Source of the DNA: Lutibacillus sp052034115
Lineage (GTDB): Bacteria > Actinomycetota > Actinomycetes > Actinomycetales > Dermatophilaceae
Assembly: GCA_052034115.1 (NCBI GenBank)
Contig: JBPOIZ010000058.1
Span: 1-14,117 of the forward strand
DNA length: 14,117 nt
Reading direction: 5' to 3'
Part shown: piece by piece, positions 1-7,095 of the stretch
How the letters are laid out: each line of letters starts with the position of its first letter
Numbering within the stretch: the stretch's first letter is position 1
The notes under the pieces: model-generated
The model's input: the letters and a program-made list of their open reading frames with translations, nothing else
Told to the model about the DNA's origin: nothing
Database searches by the model: none
Position numbers and translations under genes: made by a program

Positions 1-372
1 GCCGCGGCCGTGGCCATCTCGGTGGGGACCGCTCCGACAGCACATGCCGCAGGCTGGACCTTGTTGGTTCGCTCGGGCTACACCTACCTCTTCGGGTGCA
101 AGACACCGGTCGACTCGATCTACGGACCGTTGTGGAAGGTCCGCGTGTTCGTGTCCAACCAGGCCGACCACGCGAAGGGGGCGGGAGTTACGGTCTATCG
201 CCACGGCGCCGTCGTCCACCAGTGGGTCGGGACGATCCAAGCCGGCGCGACCACGACCGGAAGCGTCTACATGTCACGTCTGCTCCCCGACGAAGCGACG
301 GCTGGGGTCGGAGAGTTGTCCGGCGAAGGGGCCGGTGGCGCGGTGATCGTCGGGGAACTCACGACCTGCTGA
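1..372 (+). CDS. Small secreted protein, 5' end outside window
   Basis: The frame is open from base 1, so the true start probably lies upstream; a GTG at 10 is in frame, but it would begin inside a signal peptide. The visible N-terminus is Ala-rich and hydrophobic and ends in a signal-peptidase-I type site (PTAHA|AGW, roughly visible residue 15-16), so the mature part should be about 105 residues and exported. It contains alternating hydrophobic/polar stretches suggestive of a small beta-rich fold and only two cysteines (visible residues 33 and 123). The second is the last residue, so a disulfide tying the C-terminus down is possible. No family is recognised and no enzymatic motif is seen. 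The next gene starts 136 bp downstream and has its own promoter-like sequence, so this is probably the end of a transcription unit. Confidence 0.6.
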   Translation, partial: AAAVAISVGTAPTAHAAGWTLLVRSGYTYLFGCKTPVDSIYGPLWKVRVFVSNQADHAKGAGVTVYRHGAVVHQWVGTIQAGATTTGSVYMSRLLPDEATAGVGELSGEGAGGAVIVGELTTC

Positions 373-496
373 CGGGCAGCAGCTCCACGCTGACATCGCC
401 CGCTCCGAAGGCGCGACGCCGAGGCGGCAGGGTGGACGCTGCTACCCCTGGCTGTGCGGCGGTGTCCGGTGATGGTCTCCGCCACCGGCGGCGACC

Positions 497-502
497 TACG
501 CT
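497..502 (+). promoter_or_regulatory. Leaderless-type -10 box for the 509 methyltransferase
   Basis: TACGCT fits the actinobacterial TANNNT -10 pattern and ends 6 nt before the GTG at 509, so transcription would begin at or next to the start codon. No Shine-Dalgarno sequence precedes the GTG, which agrees with leaderless initiation. No convincing -35 box is seen. Confidence 0.45.
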
Positions 503-508
503 AGTCCG

Positions 509-1156
509 GTGTCCGGTCCACTGCGGGACTACCTCGCCTGGCACGACGCGTATGACGATCCCGCCTCACCCCTGTCCAAGCGACTGCGCCGTGTCCAGCG
601 CGAGGTCGGTGCCGCCCTGGACCGCACCGCACCCGCGCCGGTACGGCTCCTGAGCGTCTGCTCGGGCGACGGCCGTGACGTCCTCGACGTGCTGGCCGAC
701 CGGAGCGATGCGAAGCGGGTCAGTGGCGCGCTGGTCGAACTGGACGACCGGGTCGCAGACCGTGCCCAGGCGCGCATCGACGCCGCCGCAGCGGGGCAAC
801 GGATAGCCGTCGTCCGGGCCGACGCCGCCAGAAGCGATGTCTACCGCGGTCTTGTCCCGGCCGACCTGGTGCTGCTCAGCGGGATCATGGGCAACATCTC
901 CCCCGCCGACATCGCCGTCCTCGTCGACGCAGCACCGCAGTTGTGCGCCCCCGGAGCAACCCTGATCTGGACCCGTGGCGCGATGCATCCCGACCTGGGG
1001 CCGCAGATCCGCCGGTGGTTCGCCGACGCCGGGTTCACCGAACTGGCCTGCTACGAGCGGGTCGAGGGCAGCCTGATGCGGGTCGGCGTCGTCCGCTACG
1101 ACGGCCCGCCGGTGCCGTTGGTCGGTGGCCGGCACCTCTTCACGTTCTTGCGCTGA
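509..1156 (+). CDS. Class I SAM-dependent methyltransferase, substrate unknown
   Basis: A 215-residue protein with the Rossmann methyltransferase layout. Motif I is at about 47-56 (LLSVCSGDGRD), the acidic end of strand 2 at 77-80 (ELDD), the adenine-contacting Asp near 105 (RADAA), and a later hydrophobic strand VLLSGIMGN at 121-129 occupies the motif IV position. It lacks an NPPY-type motif, so it is not an obvious N6-adenine or N2-guanine nucleic acid enzyme; a small-molecule or protein target is possible. The GTG start at 509 is chosen because TACGCT lies 6 nt upstream and the protein begins sensibly (MSGPLRDYLAWHD). It converges on dinG with a 30-bp gap and is probably monocistronic. The methyltransferase fold is clear; the substrate is not. 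Confidence 0.85.
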   Translation: MSGPLRDYLAWHDAYDDPASPLSKRLRRVQREVGAALDRTAPAPVRLLSVCSGDGRDVLDVLADRSDAKRVSGALVELDDRVADRAQARIDAAAAGQRIAVVRADAARSDVYRGLVPADLVLLSGIMGNISPADIAVLVDAAPQLCAPGATLIWTRGAMHPDLGPQIRRWFADAGFTELACYERVEGSLMRVGVVRYDGPPVPLVGGRHLFTFLR

Positions 1157-1186
1157 CCTGGCCACCGCGGCGGGCACGGGGAGCCC

Positions 1187-3433
1187 TCAACTGGGGAACA
1201 ACGAGTCGAGTCCCAGCTCGGTCATCCGCGCCTCGATCTGCTCGGCGGGGCGCTCGAAGTGGTCGACGAGCTCGTCGAGGTCCAGACCGGACTCGACGCC
1301 GTCCCGCAGCTCGGCATCGTCTTGCGCCGACCAGCTGGGGGCAGCGGAGCGGGTGGGTGCCGCGACGGCGGGCTGGGCGACGGCATCCGGCTGGCGGACG
1401 ATCCTGCGCCGCGCTTCCGCGGGCGCGTTCACCCCTGGTATGGCGCCGCCGATGCCCCGAGGCACGGGGTCGACGACCGCCGCGGGAGGGTCCGCGGCGG
1501 CATCGAGCCGTTCGAGGGCTGCGAGCACCAGCGCCCGGTCAGTGGTCGGCCAGAATGGCGGCAGCGATCGCTGGAGGAACCCGGCATACCGGGCAGTGAC
1601 CAGCCGTGAGTCCAGGAAGGCCACGACCCCCCGGTCGTCGCCCCGGCGGACCAACCGTCCGCTGCCCTGGGCCAGGCGGAGAGCAGCGTGGGTGGCCGAC
1701 ACGGCCATGAACCCGTTCCCACCCAGTCGGGCGATGGCCTGGGTGCGGGCCGACGACAGCGGGTCGTCGGGGCGGGGGAAGGGGATCCGATCGATGATGA
1801 CGAGCTGGCACGCCGAGCCGGGGACGTCGACGCCTTGCCAGAGCGAGAGCGTGCCGAACAGGCACGACCGCGCGTCCCGGGCGAACTCGCGGACCAACGT
1901 CGAGATCTGATCCTCGCCTTGACACCGGATCGGTATGTCGATGCCGTCTGCGGCGAAGCGCTCCCGCAGTGCCTCGGCGGCGCTCTGGGCCGCTCGCATC
2001 GAGGAGAACAGCCCGAGGGTGCGTCCACCAGCGGCCCGCACGAGGTCGGCGATCTCGTCGATCACTGCGTCGGCGAGCCCGTCGCGGCCCGGGGCAGGCA
2101 GGTGCGCGGCGACATACGCCATCGCCTGCGCCTTGTAGTCGAACGGGCTGCCGACGTCCAGACTGCGCCACGGCGGTGCCCCCTCGCCGCGCAGTCCCAC
2201 GGTGCCGGCGACCGCGTCGAACGAGCCACCCAACTCCAAGGTCGCCGAGGTGAGGATGACCGTGCGGTCCTGGAACACCCGTTCACGAGACAACATGGCC
2301 ACGCTCATCGGGGCGACCCGCAGCACCGATCCCCGCCGCTGCTCATGGGTGAGCCACACCACGTCGAGGTCACGCTCCTCCAGGACGCGCGCCGCGTTCT
2401 CGAAGACCTCGTCGACCGCTGCCCGCGCGACTTGGCGACCGGCGTCGACCTCCGCACCGGCCTCCGGCTTGAGCTCGCTCTGCACCGCTCGGGCGGTGTC
2501 CCGGACCCTGGTCAAGGCCAGGGTGAGCGCGTCCGGCAGCCCCGAGGCCAGCCGGCCCTCGGGCAGCCGTTCCACGGCCGCATCGAGCAGGGCCGCGCTC
2601 TCCTCCAGGGTCGCGGCGGCGTCGCCATACCGGGCCGAGCGGCGGGCGGCCGTGACGACCATGGCGCCGCTCAACTCGTCGGTGATCGTCGAGGTGATCC
2701 GATCGGTGAGCTCATGGGCCTCGTCGATGACCAGCACGTCGTGTTCCGGCAACATCTGGCGACCTTCGAAGGCGTCGATGGCCATGAACGAGTGGTTGGT
2801 GACGATGACGTCGACGTCGCCGGCCGCGGCGCGGGAGCGCTCGACAAAGCACTCGGTGGCCATCGGGCACCGGCTGCCGAGGCACTCGTGCGCCGAGACG
2901 CTGACCTGGCGCCAGGCGCGCTCCGACACGCCGGGGACCAGTTCGTCCCGGTCGCCGCTCTCGGTCCATTCGGCCCAGTCCCGCAGCCGGACGATCTCGG
3001 CCCCGGTGCGGGACGCATTGGCGTCGACCTGGTCGATGCCGAACAGCGAATCCGCGTCGTCGGGGTAGCCGCCCTCCAGCTTGTGCAGGCACAGGTAGTT
3101 CCGCCGCCCCTTGACCAGCGCGAACGTCGGCGCCCGGCCCATCAGCGGCGCCACCGCCTCGGCCAGCCGCGGCATGTCCCGATCGACGATTTGCGCCTGC
3201 AGGGCCAAGGTGGCGGTCGCCACGACCACCGGCACACCGCTGTCCATGGCATGGGCGAGCGCGGGCACGAGGTAGCCGAGCGACTTGCCGGTCCCCGTGC
3301 CGGCCTGGACGAGCAAGTGCTCGCCGGAGGTGATGGCGTCAGCGACGGCGTGGACCATCTCGACCTGACCGGGCCGCTCGACCCCGCCGAGGCCCTCGAC
3401 GGCCGCATGAAGCAACTCGTCAAGGGTCGGCAC
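1187..3433 (-). CDS. dinG: ATP-dependent DNA helicase, DinG/XPD family
   Basis: An SF2 iron-sulfur helicase of about 748 residues that unwinds DNA 5' to 3' and, in its family, handles R-loops and replication-linked structures. Residues counted from the GTG at 3433: Walker A AGTGTGKS at 44-51; four cysteines between motifs I and II at about 115, 184, 189 and 195, as expected for the 4Fe-4S domain; DEAH box at 237-240; motif VI QGSGRLVRR at about 589-597. The last 50 residues (701-748) add a small tri-helical, SANT/HTH-like segment after a Pro/Ala-rich linker. I prefer GTG 3433 over ATG 3463: the protein then starts MPTLDELLHAAVEG, matching my recollection of actinobacterial DinG N-termini, and a good -10 (TACAGT) lies 6 nt upstream. 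Using the ATG would add 10 residues. It is divergent from the VOC gene. No actinobacterial LexA box (TCGAAC-N4-GTTCGA) is seen in 3434-3498. Confidence 0.95.
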   Translation of the reverse strand: MPTLDELLHAAVEGLGGVERPGQVEMVHAVADAITSGEHLLVQAGTGTGKSLGYLVPALAHAMDSGVPVVVATATLALQAQIVDRDMPRLAEAVAPLMGRAPTFALVKGRRNYLCLHKLEGGYPDDADSLFGIDQVDANASRTGAEIVRLRDWAEWTESGDRDELVPGVSERAWRQVSVSAHECLGSRCPMATECFVERSRAAAGDVDVIVTNHSFMAIDAFEGRQMLPEHDVLVIDEAHELTDRITSTITDELSGAMVVTAARRSARYGDAAATLEESAALLDAAVERLPEGRLASGLPDALTLALTRVRDTARAVQSELKPEAGAEVDAGRQVARAAVDEVFENAARVLEERDLDVVWLTHEQRRGSVLRVAPMSVAMLSRERVFQDRTVILTSATLELGGSFDAVAGTVGLRGEGAPPWRSLDVGSPFDYKAQAMAYVAAHLPAPGRDGLADAVIDEIADLVRAAGGRTLGLFSSMRAAQSAAEALRERFAADGIDIPIRCQGEDQISTLVREFARDARSCLFGTLSLWQGVDVPGSACQLVIIDRIPFPRPDDPLSSARTQAIARLGGNGFMAVSATHAALRLAQGSGRLVRRGDDRGVVAFLDSRLVTARYAGFLQRSLPPFWPTTDRALVLAALERLDAAADPPAAVVDPVPRGIGGAIPGVNAPAEARRRIVRQPDAVAQPAVAAPTRSAAPSWSAQDDAELRDGVESGLDLDELVDHFERPAEQIEARMTELGLDSLFPS

Positions 3434-3439
3434 CCGATC

Positions 3440-3468
3440 ACTGTATGCCGACGCCGCTCCCATGTCCG
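3440..3468 (-). promoter_or_regulatory. Promoter of dinG, leaderless type
   Basis: Read on the minus strand, CGGACA (3468-3463) and TACAGT (3445-3440) are separated by 17 bp, with 6 nt between the -10 and the GTG at 3433. The -35 matches TTGACA at its last four positions. This geometry predicts transcription starting at the GTG and supports it over the upstream ATG 3463, which would overlap the -35 box. Confidence 0.55.
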
Positions 3469-3485
3469 ACAGGCGCCCGCGGGGT

Positions 3486-3491
3486 TAGCCT
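3486..3491 (+). promoter_or_regulatory. Leaderless-type -10 box for the VOC gene
   Basis: TAGCCT (TANNNT type) ends 7 nt before the GTG at 3499. The same hexamer sits at almost the same distance from the ATG of the methyltransferase at 6475. The nucleotides between (CGGGAGC) contain only a weak purine run, too close to the GTG to be a good Shine-Dalgarno site. Confidence 0.45.
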
Positions 3492-3498
3492 CGGGAGC

Positions 3499-3912
3499 GT
3501 GAGCCACTACCCGACCTACCTGCAGACGGCCATCGATGCCCGGGACTGCCGCGGGCTCGCCGAGTTCTACCGGGTGTTGCTGGGGCTGCACTACCGGCCC
3601 GGTGACGAGCGGCCGGTCGACGGGACCGACGATGCCGCGGACTGGCTGGTTCTGCTCGATGACTCCGGGCGGCGGGTGCTTGCGATTCAGGAGAAGACGG
3701 ACCTCACCGCATCAACCTGGCCGTCGGAGGCGGTGCCGATGCAACTGCACATCGACTTCACTGTCCCCGACGTCACGGAACTCGAACACCACCGCCGCCG
3801 GGCCGAAGAGCTGGGCGCCCGGGTGCTCCTCGACCGCACCACCAACGTCGGCGAGCCGCTCTATGTGCTGGCCGACCCGGAGGGTCACCCGTTCTGCGTC
3901 TTCGTCGCCTGA
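3499..3912 (+). CDS. VOC family (glyoxalase-fold) protein
   Basis: A 137-residue single-domain vicinal-oxygen-chelate fold protein of the glyoxalase-like type found in many actinobacterial copies. The N-terminal half has the typical helix after strand 1 (DCRGLAEFYRVLLGL, 16-30) and a paired strand ending LVLLDD (50-55). The second half starts with QLHIDFTV (82-89) and ends with the signature ADPEGHPFCVF (125-135). Such proteins can be metal-dependent lyases, dioxygenases or ligand/drug-binding proteins; the active-site residues visible here do not decide between these. The GTG at 3499 is chosen because a TAGCCT box lies 7 nt upstream and the homologous fold begins at SHYPTYLQT; in-frame extension to 3445 would read through the dinG promoter. 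Divergent from dinG. Confidence 0.85.
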   Translation: MSHYPTYLQTAIDARDCRGLAEFYRVLLGLHYRPGDERPVDGTDDAADWLVLLDDSGRRVLAIQEKTDLTASTWPSEAVPMQLHIDFTVPDVTELEHHRRRAEELGARVLLDRTTNVGEPLYVLADPEGHPFCVFVA

Positions 3913-3931
3913 AGGCGCTATCGCCGGCTCG

Positions 3932-4480
3932 TCAGCGCAGGCCGACGCAGTCGAGGAGCCAGAACCGGTCGCTGTAGACCAACCGACCGGTGATCGAGGG
4001 CTCGTATGACGGGCCGAGCATGACCTGGAAGGCCGGCTCGGGGATGCGCACGCTGGGCCGCTCGAACCCCAGCGGGCCGCCCGCGACGAAGCCGAGCCGC
4101 GAGTAGTAGGCCGGATCCCCCTCGAGGAACACTGCCGCGGACCCGGCTTCCCATGCACCGTTCAGCGCGGCGGCGACCAGACCCCGTCCGACCCCGGATC
4201 GCTGATGCCCCGGGCTCACACTGAGCGGGCTGAGGACCTGAACCTCGACCAGCCGGTCCGGCGCGTCGATCCAGCCGCGAGTGAGCATCGTGTGCCCGAC
4301 GAGCTCGCCGTCGACCTCGGCCACGAAGGACAGCCCGGCATACGCGTCACTGGCCTGGAGCACCTCGACCAGATGCGGGACCACGGGATCCTGCGGTCCG
4401 AAAGCGGCCGCGGTGACCGCCTGGACCGCGGCGAGCTCGCCGTCGCGTTGCCGCCGGACGCTCAGGTCAGCGCTCGGCAT
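3932..4480 (-). CDS. GNAT family N-acetyltransferase (YhbS-like)
   Basis: A 182-residue GNAT acetyltransferase that would transfer acetyl from acetyl-CoA to an amine. The acetyl-CoA pyrophosphate loop is clear: strand VLSPLSVSP (82-90) followed by GHQRSGVGRGLV (91-102), the Q/RxxGxG/A motif at 93-98. It is followed by motif B-like LEGDPAYYSRLGF (119-131), a pattern typical of YhbS-type enzymes. The ATG at 4480 is used because everything upstream in this frame is out-of-frame reading of the preceding gene. It overlaps the end of that gene by 14 nt, so translation is probably coupled, and it is the third gene of the hflX transcription unit. The substrate cannot be inferred. Confidence 0.88.
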   Translation of the reverse strand: MPSADLSVRRQRDGELAAVQAVTAAAFGPQDPVVPHLVEVLQASDAYAGLSFVAEVDGELVGHTMLTRGWIDAPDRLVEVQVLSPLSVSPGHQRSGVGRGLVAAALNGAWEAGSAAVFLEGDPAYYSRLGFVAGGPLGFERPSVRIPEPAFQVMLGPSYEPSITGRLVYSDRFWLLDCVGLR

Positions 4481-4940
4481 ACCGAATGCGCTCGAACGGC
4501 CATTGGGCGTGCAGCCAGCCGAGGATATGCCGGTACAGCGGGGCATCGAGGGCCGCCCGCGAGGCGATGACCCACGAGCTGACCTGCGCGTCCGCCTCCC
4601 CTGTCTTGTCGGGGTAGACGTAGACACACCCGATCGTCTCGCCCGAGCGTGGATCAAGAACCGTCCAGGTGAATCCGGTTCGGGCGGCGAAGTCGTCGGA
4701 GTGCATCTGCAGGTCCTTGAGGTTCTCCGCCAGGGTGAAGACCCGCACCGGCCAGGACCGCCCGACGAATCCGGGCGTGTGCTGGATGTGGTCGAGCGAG
4801 CCGGCCCAGGCCGCGAGATCGGCGTCGTTGTGCTGCGGGCCCAGCGGCTCGAAGGTGAAGTCCTCGGTCGCGGGTGGGACCGGTATGACGAACCCGTCCG
4901 GGACGAACGGTGCCGGTATGTCGGCCGGTGCCTCGGTCAT
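4467..4940 (-). CDS. GNAT-like acetyltransferase with no classical CoA loop
   Basis: A 157-residue protein whose start overlaps the stop of hflX by 4 nt (ATGA), so it is translationally coupled. The overall pattern is GNAT-like: an N-terminal strand (FTFEPLGPQHNDADLAAW, 28-45), a central two-strand segment WTVLDPRSGETIGCVYVYP (92-110), then VSSWVIASRAALDAPLYRHILGWLH (120-144) and a C-terminal WPFERIRY. The Q/RxxGxG/A pyrophosphate loop of a normal GNAT is absent; the equivalent position reads ASRAALDAPL. I recall this SSWV...LDAPLY...WPFERIRY pattern in actinobacterial proteins labelled GNAT, so I keep that label with reserve. It could have lost acetyltransferase activity or bind CoA differently. 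Confidence 0.8.
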   Translation of the reverse strand: MTEAPADIPAPFVPDGFVIPVPPATEDFTFEPLGPQHNDADLAAWAGSLDHIQHTPGFVGRSWPVRVFTLAENLKDLQMHSDDFAARTGFTWTVLDPRSGETIGCVYVYPDKTGEADAQVSSWVIASRAALDAPLYRHILGWLHAQWPFERIRYAER

Positions 4941-6421
4941 CGCCGGGCCGCCGCGCCAACGCCGACAGCGGCATACGGACCCAACTCGGCAGCCAGGTCG
5001 GGGCGCACGCGGGCGGTGACCGCGGTGCCGTCGCCGCGGTGCTCCGTCGCGCTGATCTCACCGTCTTCGTGGATCCGGCTGAGCAGGTCACCGCGGTCGT
5101 AGGGCAGGACCACGTCGACCAGGACGTCCGGGCGTGGCAGCTCGGTGGCCACCCGTGCGATCAGCGCGTCGAGGCCTTCGCCGGTGCGCGCGGAGACCAC
5201 GATGACGTCCTTCTCGTGGCGCTGCAGTCGGTCGAGCACCTCCGCCTCGGCCGCGTCGGCCTTGTTGACCACGACGATCTCGCGCACGTCGGAGGCACCG
5301 ACGTCGGCCAGGACGGCGCGGACCGCGCTGATCTGGCTCTCCGGATCGGGATGGGAACCGTCGACGACATGCAGGACGAGGTCTGCGTCGGCCACCTCCT
5401 CCAGGGTCGAGCGGAACGCCTCGACGAGCTGGTGCGGCAACGCCCGCACGAAGCCGACCGTGTCGGCCAAGGTGTAGGTCCGCCCGTCCGGGGTCTGCGC
5501 CCGGCGCACCGTCGGATCAAGCGTCGCGAAGAGCTGATTCTCGACGAGCACCCCCGCCCCGGTGAGCCGGTTGAGCAGCGAGGACTTCCCCGCGTTGGTG
5601 TAGCCGGCGATGACGACGCTCGGCACCCCGCGTGCCTTGCGCGAGGCCCGTTTGGTATCGCGTCCGGTCTTCATCGTCGCGATGTCGCGCTTGAGCTTGG
5701 CGATCCGGGAGTTGATCCGACGGCGGTCGAGCTCGATCTTCGTCTCACCAGGACCCCGCGAGCCGATACCCTCACCACCGGCGACCCGGCCGCCGGCCTG
5801 GCGGGACATCGACTCACCCCACCCGCGCAGGCGTGGCAAGAGGTATTGCAGCTGGGCGAGCTCGACGTGCGCCTTACCCTCCCGAGACTTCGCGTGCTGA
5901 GCGAAGATGTCGAGGATCAGCGCGGTGCGGTCGATGACCTTGACCTTGACGACGTCCTCCAGGGCTCGGCGCTGGCCCGGGCTGAGCTCGCCGTCACAGA
6001 TGACCGTGTCGGCGCCCTCCGCGACGACGACATCGCGCAGTTCGGCGGCCTTGCCCTTGCCCAGGAAGGTCGCCGGATCGGGCTGCGGCCGACGTTGGAT
6101 CAGCCCCGCGAGCACGGTGGACCCGGCGGTTTCGGCGAGCGCGGCGAGCTCACGCAGCGAGTTGTCCGCATCGTCGGCGCTGCCTTCGGTCCACACCCCG
6201 GCGAGGACCACGCGCTCGAGGCGCAGCTGGCGGTACTCCACCTCGGTGATGTCGTCGAGCTCGGTGGACAGACCACCGACGCGGCGCAGCGCGGCGCGCT
6301 CCTCGCGCTCGAACTGGTCTCCGTCATACAGGGGTGGCAGCAGATCGTCGTCGATGACGTCGTCGAGGGCGGCGGCCCGCCCGGGCATCAGGTGATCTCT
6401 CATCGTGGTCCAGGGTCTCAT
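4937..6421 (-). CDS. hflX: GTPase HflX, ribosome-associated
   Basis: A 494-residue translational GTPase that binds the 50S subunit and splits stalled or heat-damaged ribosomes. The N-terminal HflX domain contains the conserved segments PDPATFLGKGK (114-124), DGELSPGQ (143-150), DRTALILDIFAQHA (164-177) and the glycine-rich linker into SRGPGETKIE (221-230). G-domain motifs follow: G1 GYTNAGKS (273-280), G2 Thr near 300 in FATLDPT, G3 DTVGF (320-324), G4 NKAD (386-389) and G5 SAR (410-412). Length and order are normal for actinobacteria. The ATG at 6421 is the longest start; ATGs at 6403 and 6388 are also possible, and none has a convincing Shine-Dalgarno site. First gene of a three-gene unit with two GNAT-type genes; divergent from the methyltransferase at 6475 across 53 bp. 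Confidence 0.97.
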   Translation of the reverse strand: MRPWTTMRDHLMPGRAAALDDVIDDDLLPPLYDGDQFEREERAALRRVGGLSTELDDITEVEYRQLRLERVVLAGVWTEGSADDADNSLRELAALAETAGSTVLAGLIQRRPQPDPATFLGKGKAAELRDVVVAEGADTVICDGELSPGQRRALEDVVKVKVIDRTALILDIFAQHAKSREGKAHVELAQLQYLLPRLRGWGESMSRQAGGRVAGGEGIGSRGPGETKIELDRRRINSRIAKLKRDIATMKTGRDTKRASRKARGVPSVVIAGYTNAGKSSLLNRLTGAGVLVENQLFATLDPTVRRAQTPDGRTYTLADTVGFVRALPHQLVEAFRSTLEEVADADLVLHVVDGSHPDPESQISAVRAVLADVGASDVREIVVVNKADAAEAEVLDRLQRHEKDVIVVSARTGEGLDALIARVATELPRPDVLVDVVLPYDRGDLLSRIHEDGEISATEHRGDGTAVTARVRPDLAAELGPYAAVGVGAAARR

Positions 6422-6437
6422 CTGCGGCTTGGCTCGG

Positions 6438-6466
6438 TCGAACCCTTTCCGCGCCCGCGCTAGCCT
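6438..6466 (+). promoter_or_regulatory. Promoter of the RsmC-like methyltransferase
   Basis: TCGAAC (6438-6443) and TAGCCT (6461-6466) are separated by 17 bp, with 8 nt from the -10 to the ATG at 6475, so the transcript should be leaderless. The -35 match is only partial (T, G and A in register). The -10 is the same hexamer as at the VOC gene. Confidence 0.45.
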
Positions 6467-6474
6467 GGGCGGCG

Positions 6475-7095
6475 ATGGGCACCGGCGAGCACGACCACTA
6501 CTTCACGGCTTCTCCGGCCAGTGCCGACGAACGACGGACCTTGCGCGTCGGCCTCGTCGGCCGGGAGGTCGAGGTGGAGTCCGCCTCGGGCGTCTTCTGC
6601 CCCGACCGGCTCGACCTCGGCACCGCTGTCCTGCTCCGCACCGTGCCGGACCCCCCCGAGCACGGAGAGTTGCTCGACCTGGGGTGCGGCTGGGGTCCGA
6701 TCGCGTTGACCCTGGCCCTGCTCTCACCTCAGGCCCGCGTGTGGGCCGTCGACGTCAACGACCGCGCCCTGGACCTCATGAGCGGCAATGCCCAGCGCCT
6801 CGGCTGCGCCGGGATCACCCCCGCTCGACCAGAGGATGTGCCCGCTGGCCTGCGTTTCGAGGCCATCTGGTCGAACCCGCCGATCCGTGTCGGCAAGGAC
6901 GCCCTGCATGACCTGCTGCGGCAGTGGCTGCCGAGGCTGTCCCCTACCGGAACGGCCCACCTTGTCGTCGGGAAGAACCTCGGCGCCGACTCGCTGCAGC
7001 GCTGGATCGGCGAGTCGTTCGACGGTATGGCGTGCACGCGTCTGGCCAGCGCGAAAGGCTTCCGCGTCCTGGCGGTCAGCCGAGGACGTCCGTGA
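6475..7095 (+). CDS. RsmC-like class I methyltransferase
   Basis: A 206-residue single-domain enzyme of the MTS (methyltransferase small) type, the catalytic half of the RsmC/RlmG family that methylates N2 of guanine in rRNA. Seen directly: the family FCPDRLDLGT segment (41-50), motif I LLDLGCGWGPIAL (66-78), the acidic AVDVNDRAL (91-99) and the catalytic SNPPIRVGK (133-141). It lacks the N-terminal inactive methyltransferase-like domain of E. coli RsmC, which is usual for the short actinobacterial version. The ATG at 6475 is supported by TAGCCT 8 nt upstream. Its last 20 nt overlap the 3' end of dapF on the other strand. An RNA guanine target is inferred from the family; the exact base is unknown. 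Confidence 0.9.
   Translation: MGTGEHDHYFTASPASADERRTLRVGLVGREVEVESASGVFCPDRLDLGTAVLLRTVPDPPEHGELLDLGCGWGPIALTLALLSPQARVWAVDVNDRALDLMSGNAQRLGCAGITPARPEDVPAGLRFEAIWSNPPIRVGKDALHDLLRQWLPRLSPTGTAHLVVGKNLGADSLQRWIGESFDGMACTRLASAKGFRVLAVSRGRP

Noticed and set aside
460..517. An 11-bp direct repeat CGGTGTCCGGT (460-470 and 507-517)
   Set aside because: Short and GC-rich, the second copy lying partly in the start of the 509 gene; no third copy and no inverted structure, so probably chance.
1688..3502. A plus-strand open frame of about 600 codons antisense to dinG
   Set aside because: Its translation is Arg/Gly/Asp-rich with no family pattern and no promoter or ribosome site. It is the expected mirror of a high-GC gene, and dinG on the other strand has complete helicase motifs.
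3906..3925. Short CGCC/GGCG hairpins between the VOC gene and the GNAT gene as a terminator
   Set aside because: Only 4-bp stems with no T-rich tail; too weak to support.
6438..6443. TCGAAC near the start of the RsmC-like gene as a LexA (SOS) box
   Set aside because: Only a half site; the matching GTTCGA at the required 4-bp spacing is absent.
4910..6463. A plus-strand open frame of about 517 codons antisense to hflX
   Set aside because: Same reasoning: low-complexity composition, no recognisable domain, opposite a complete HflX.
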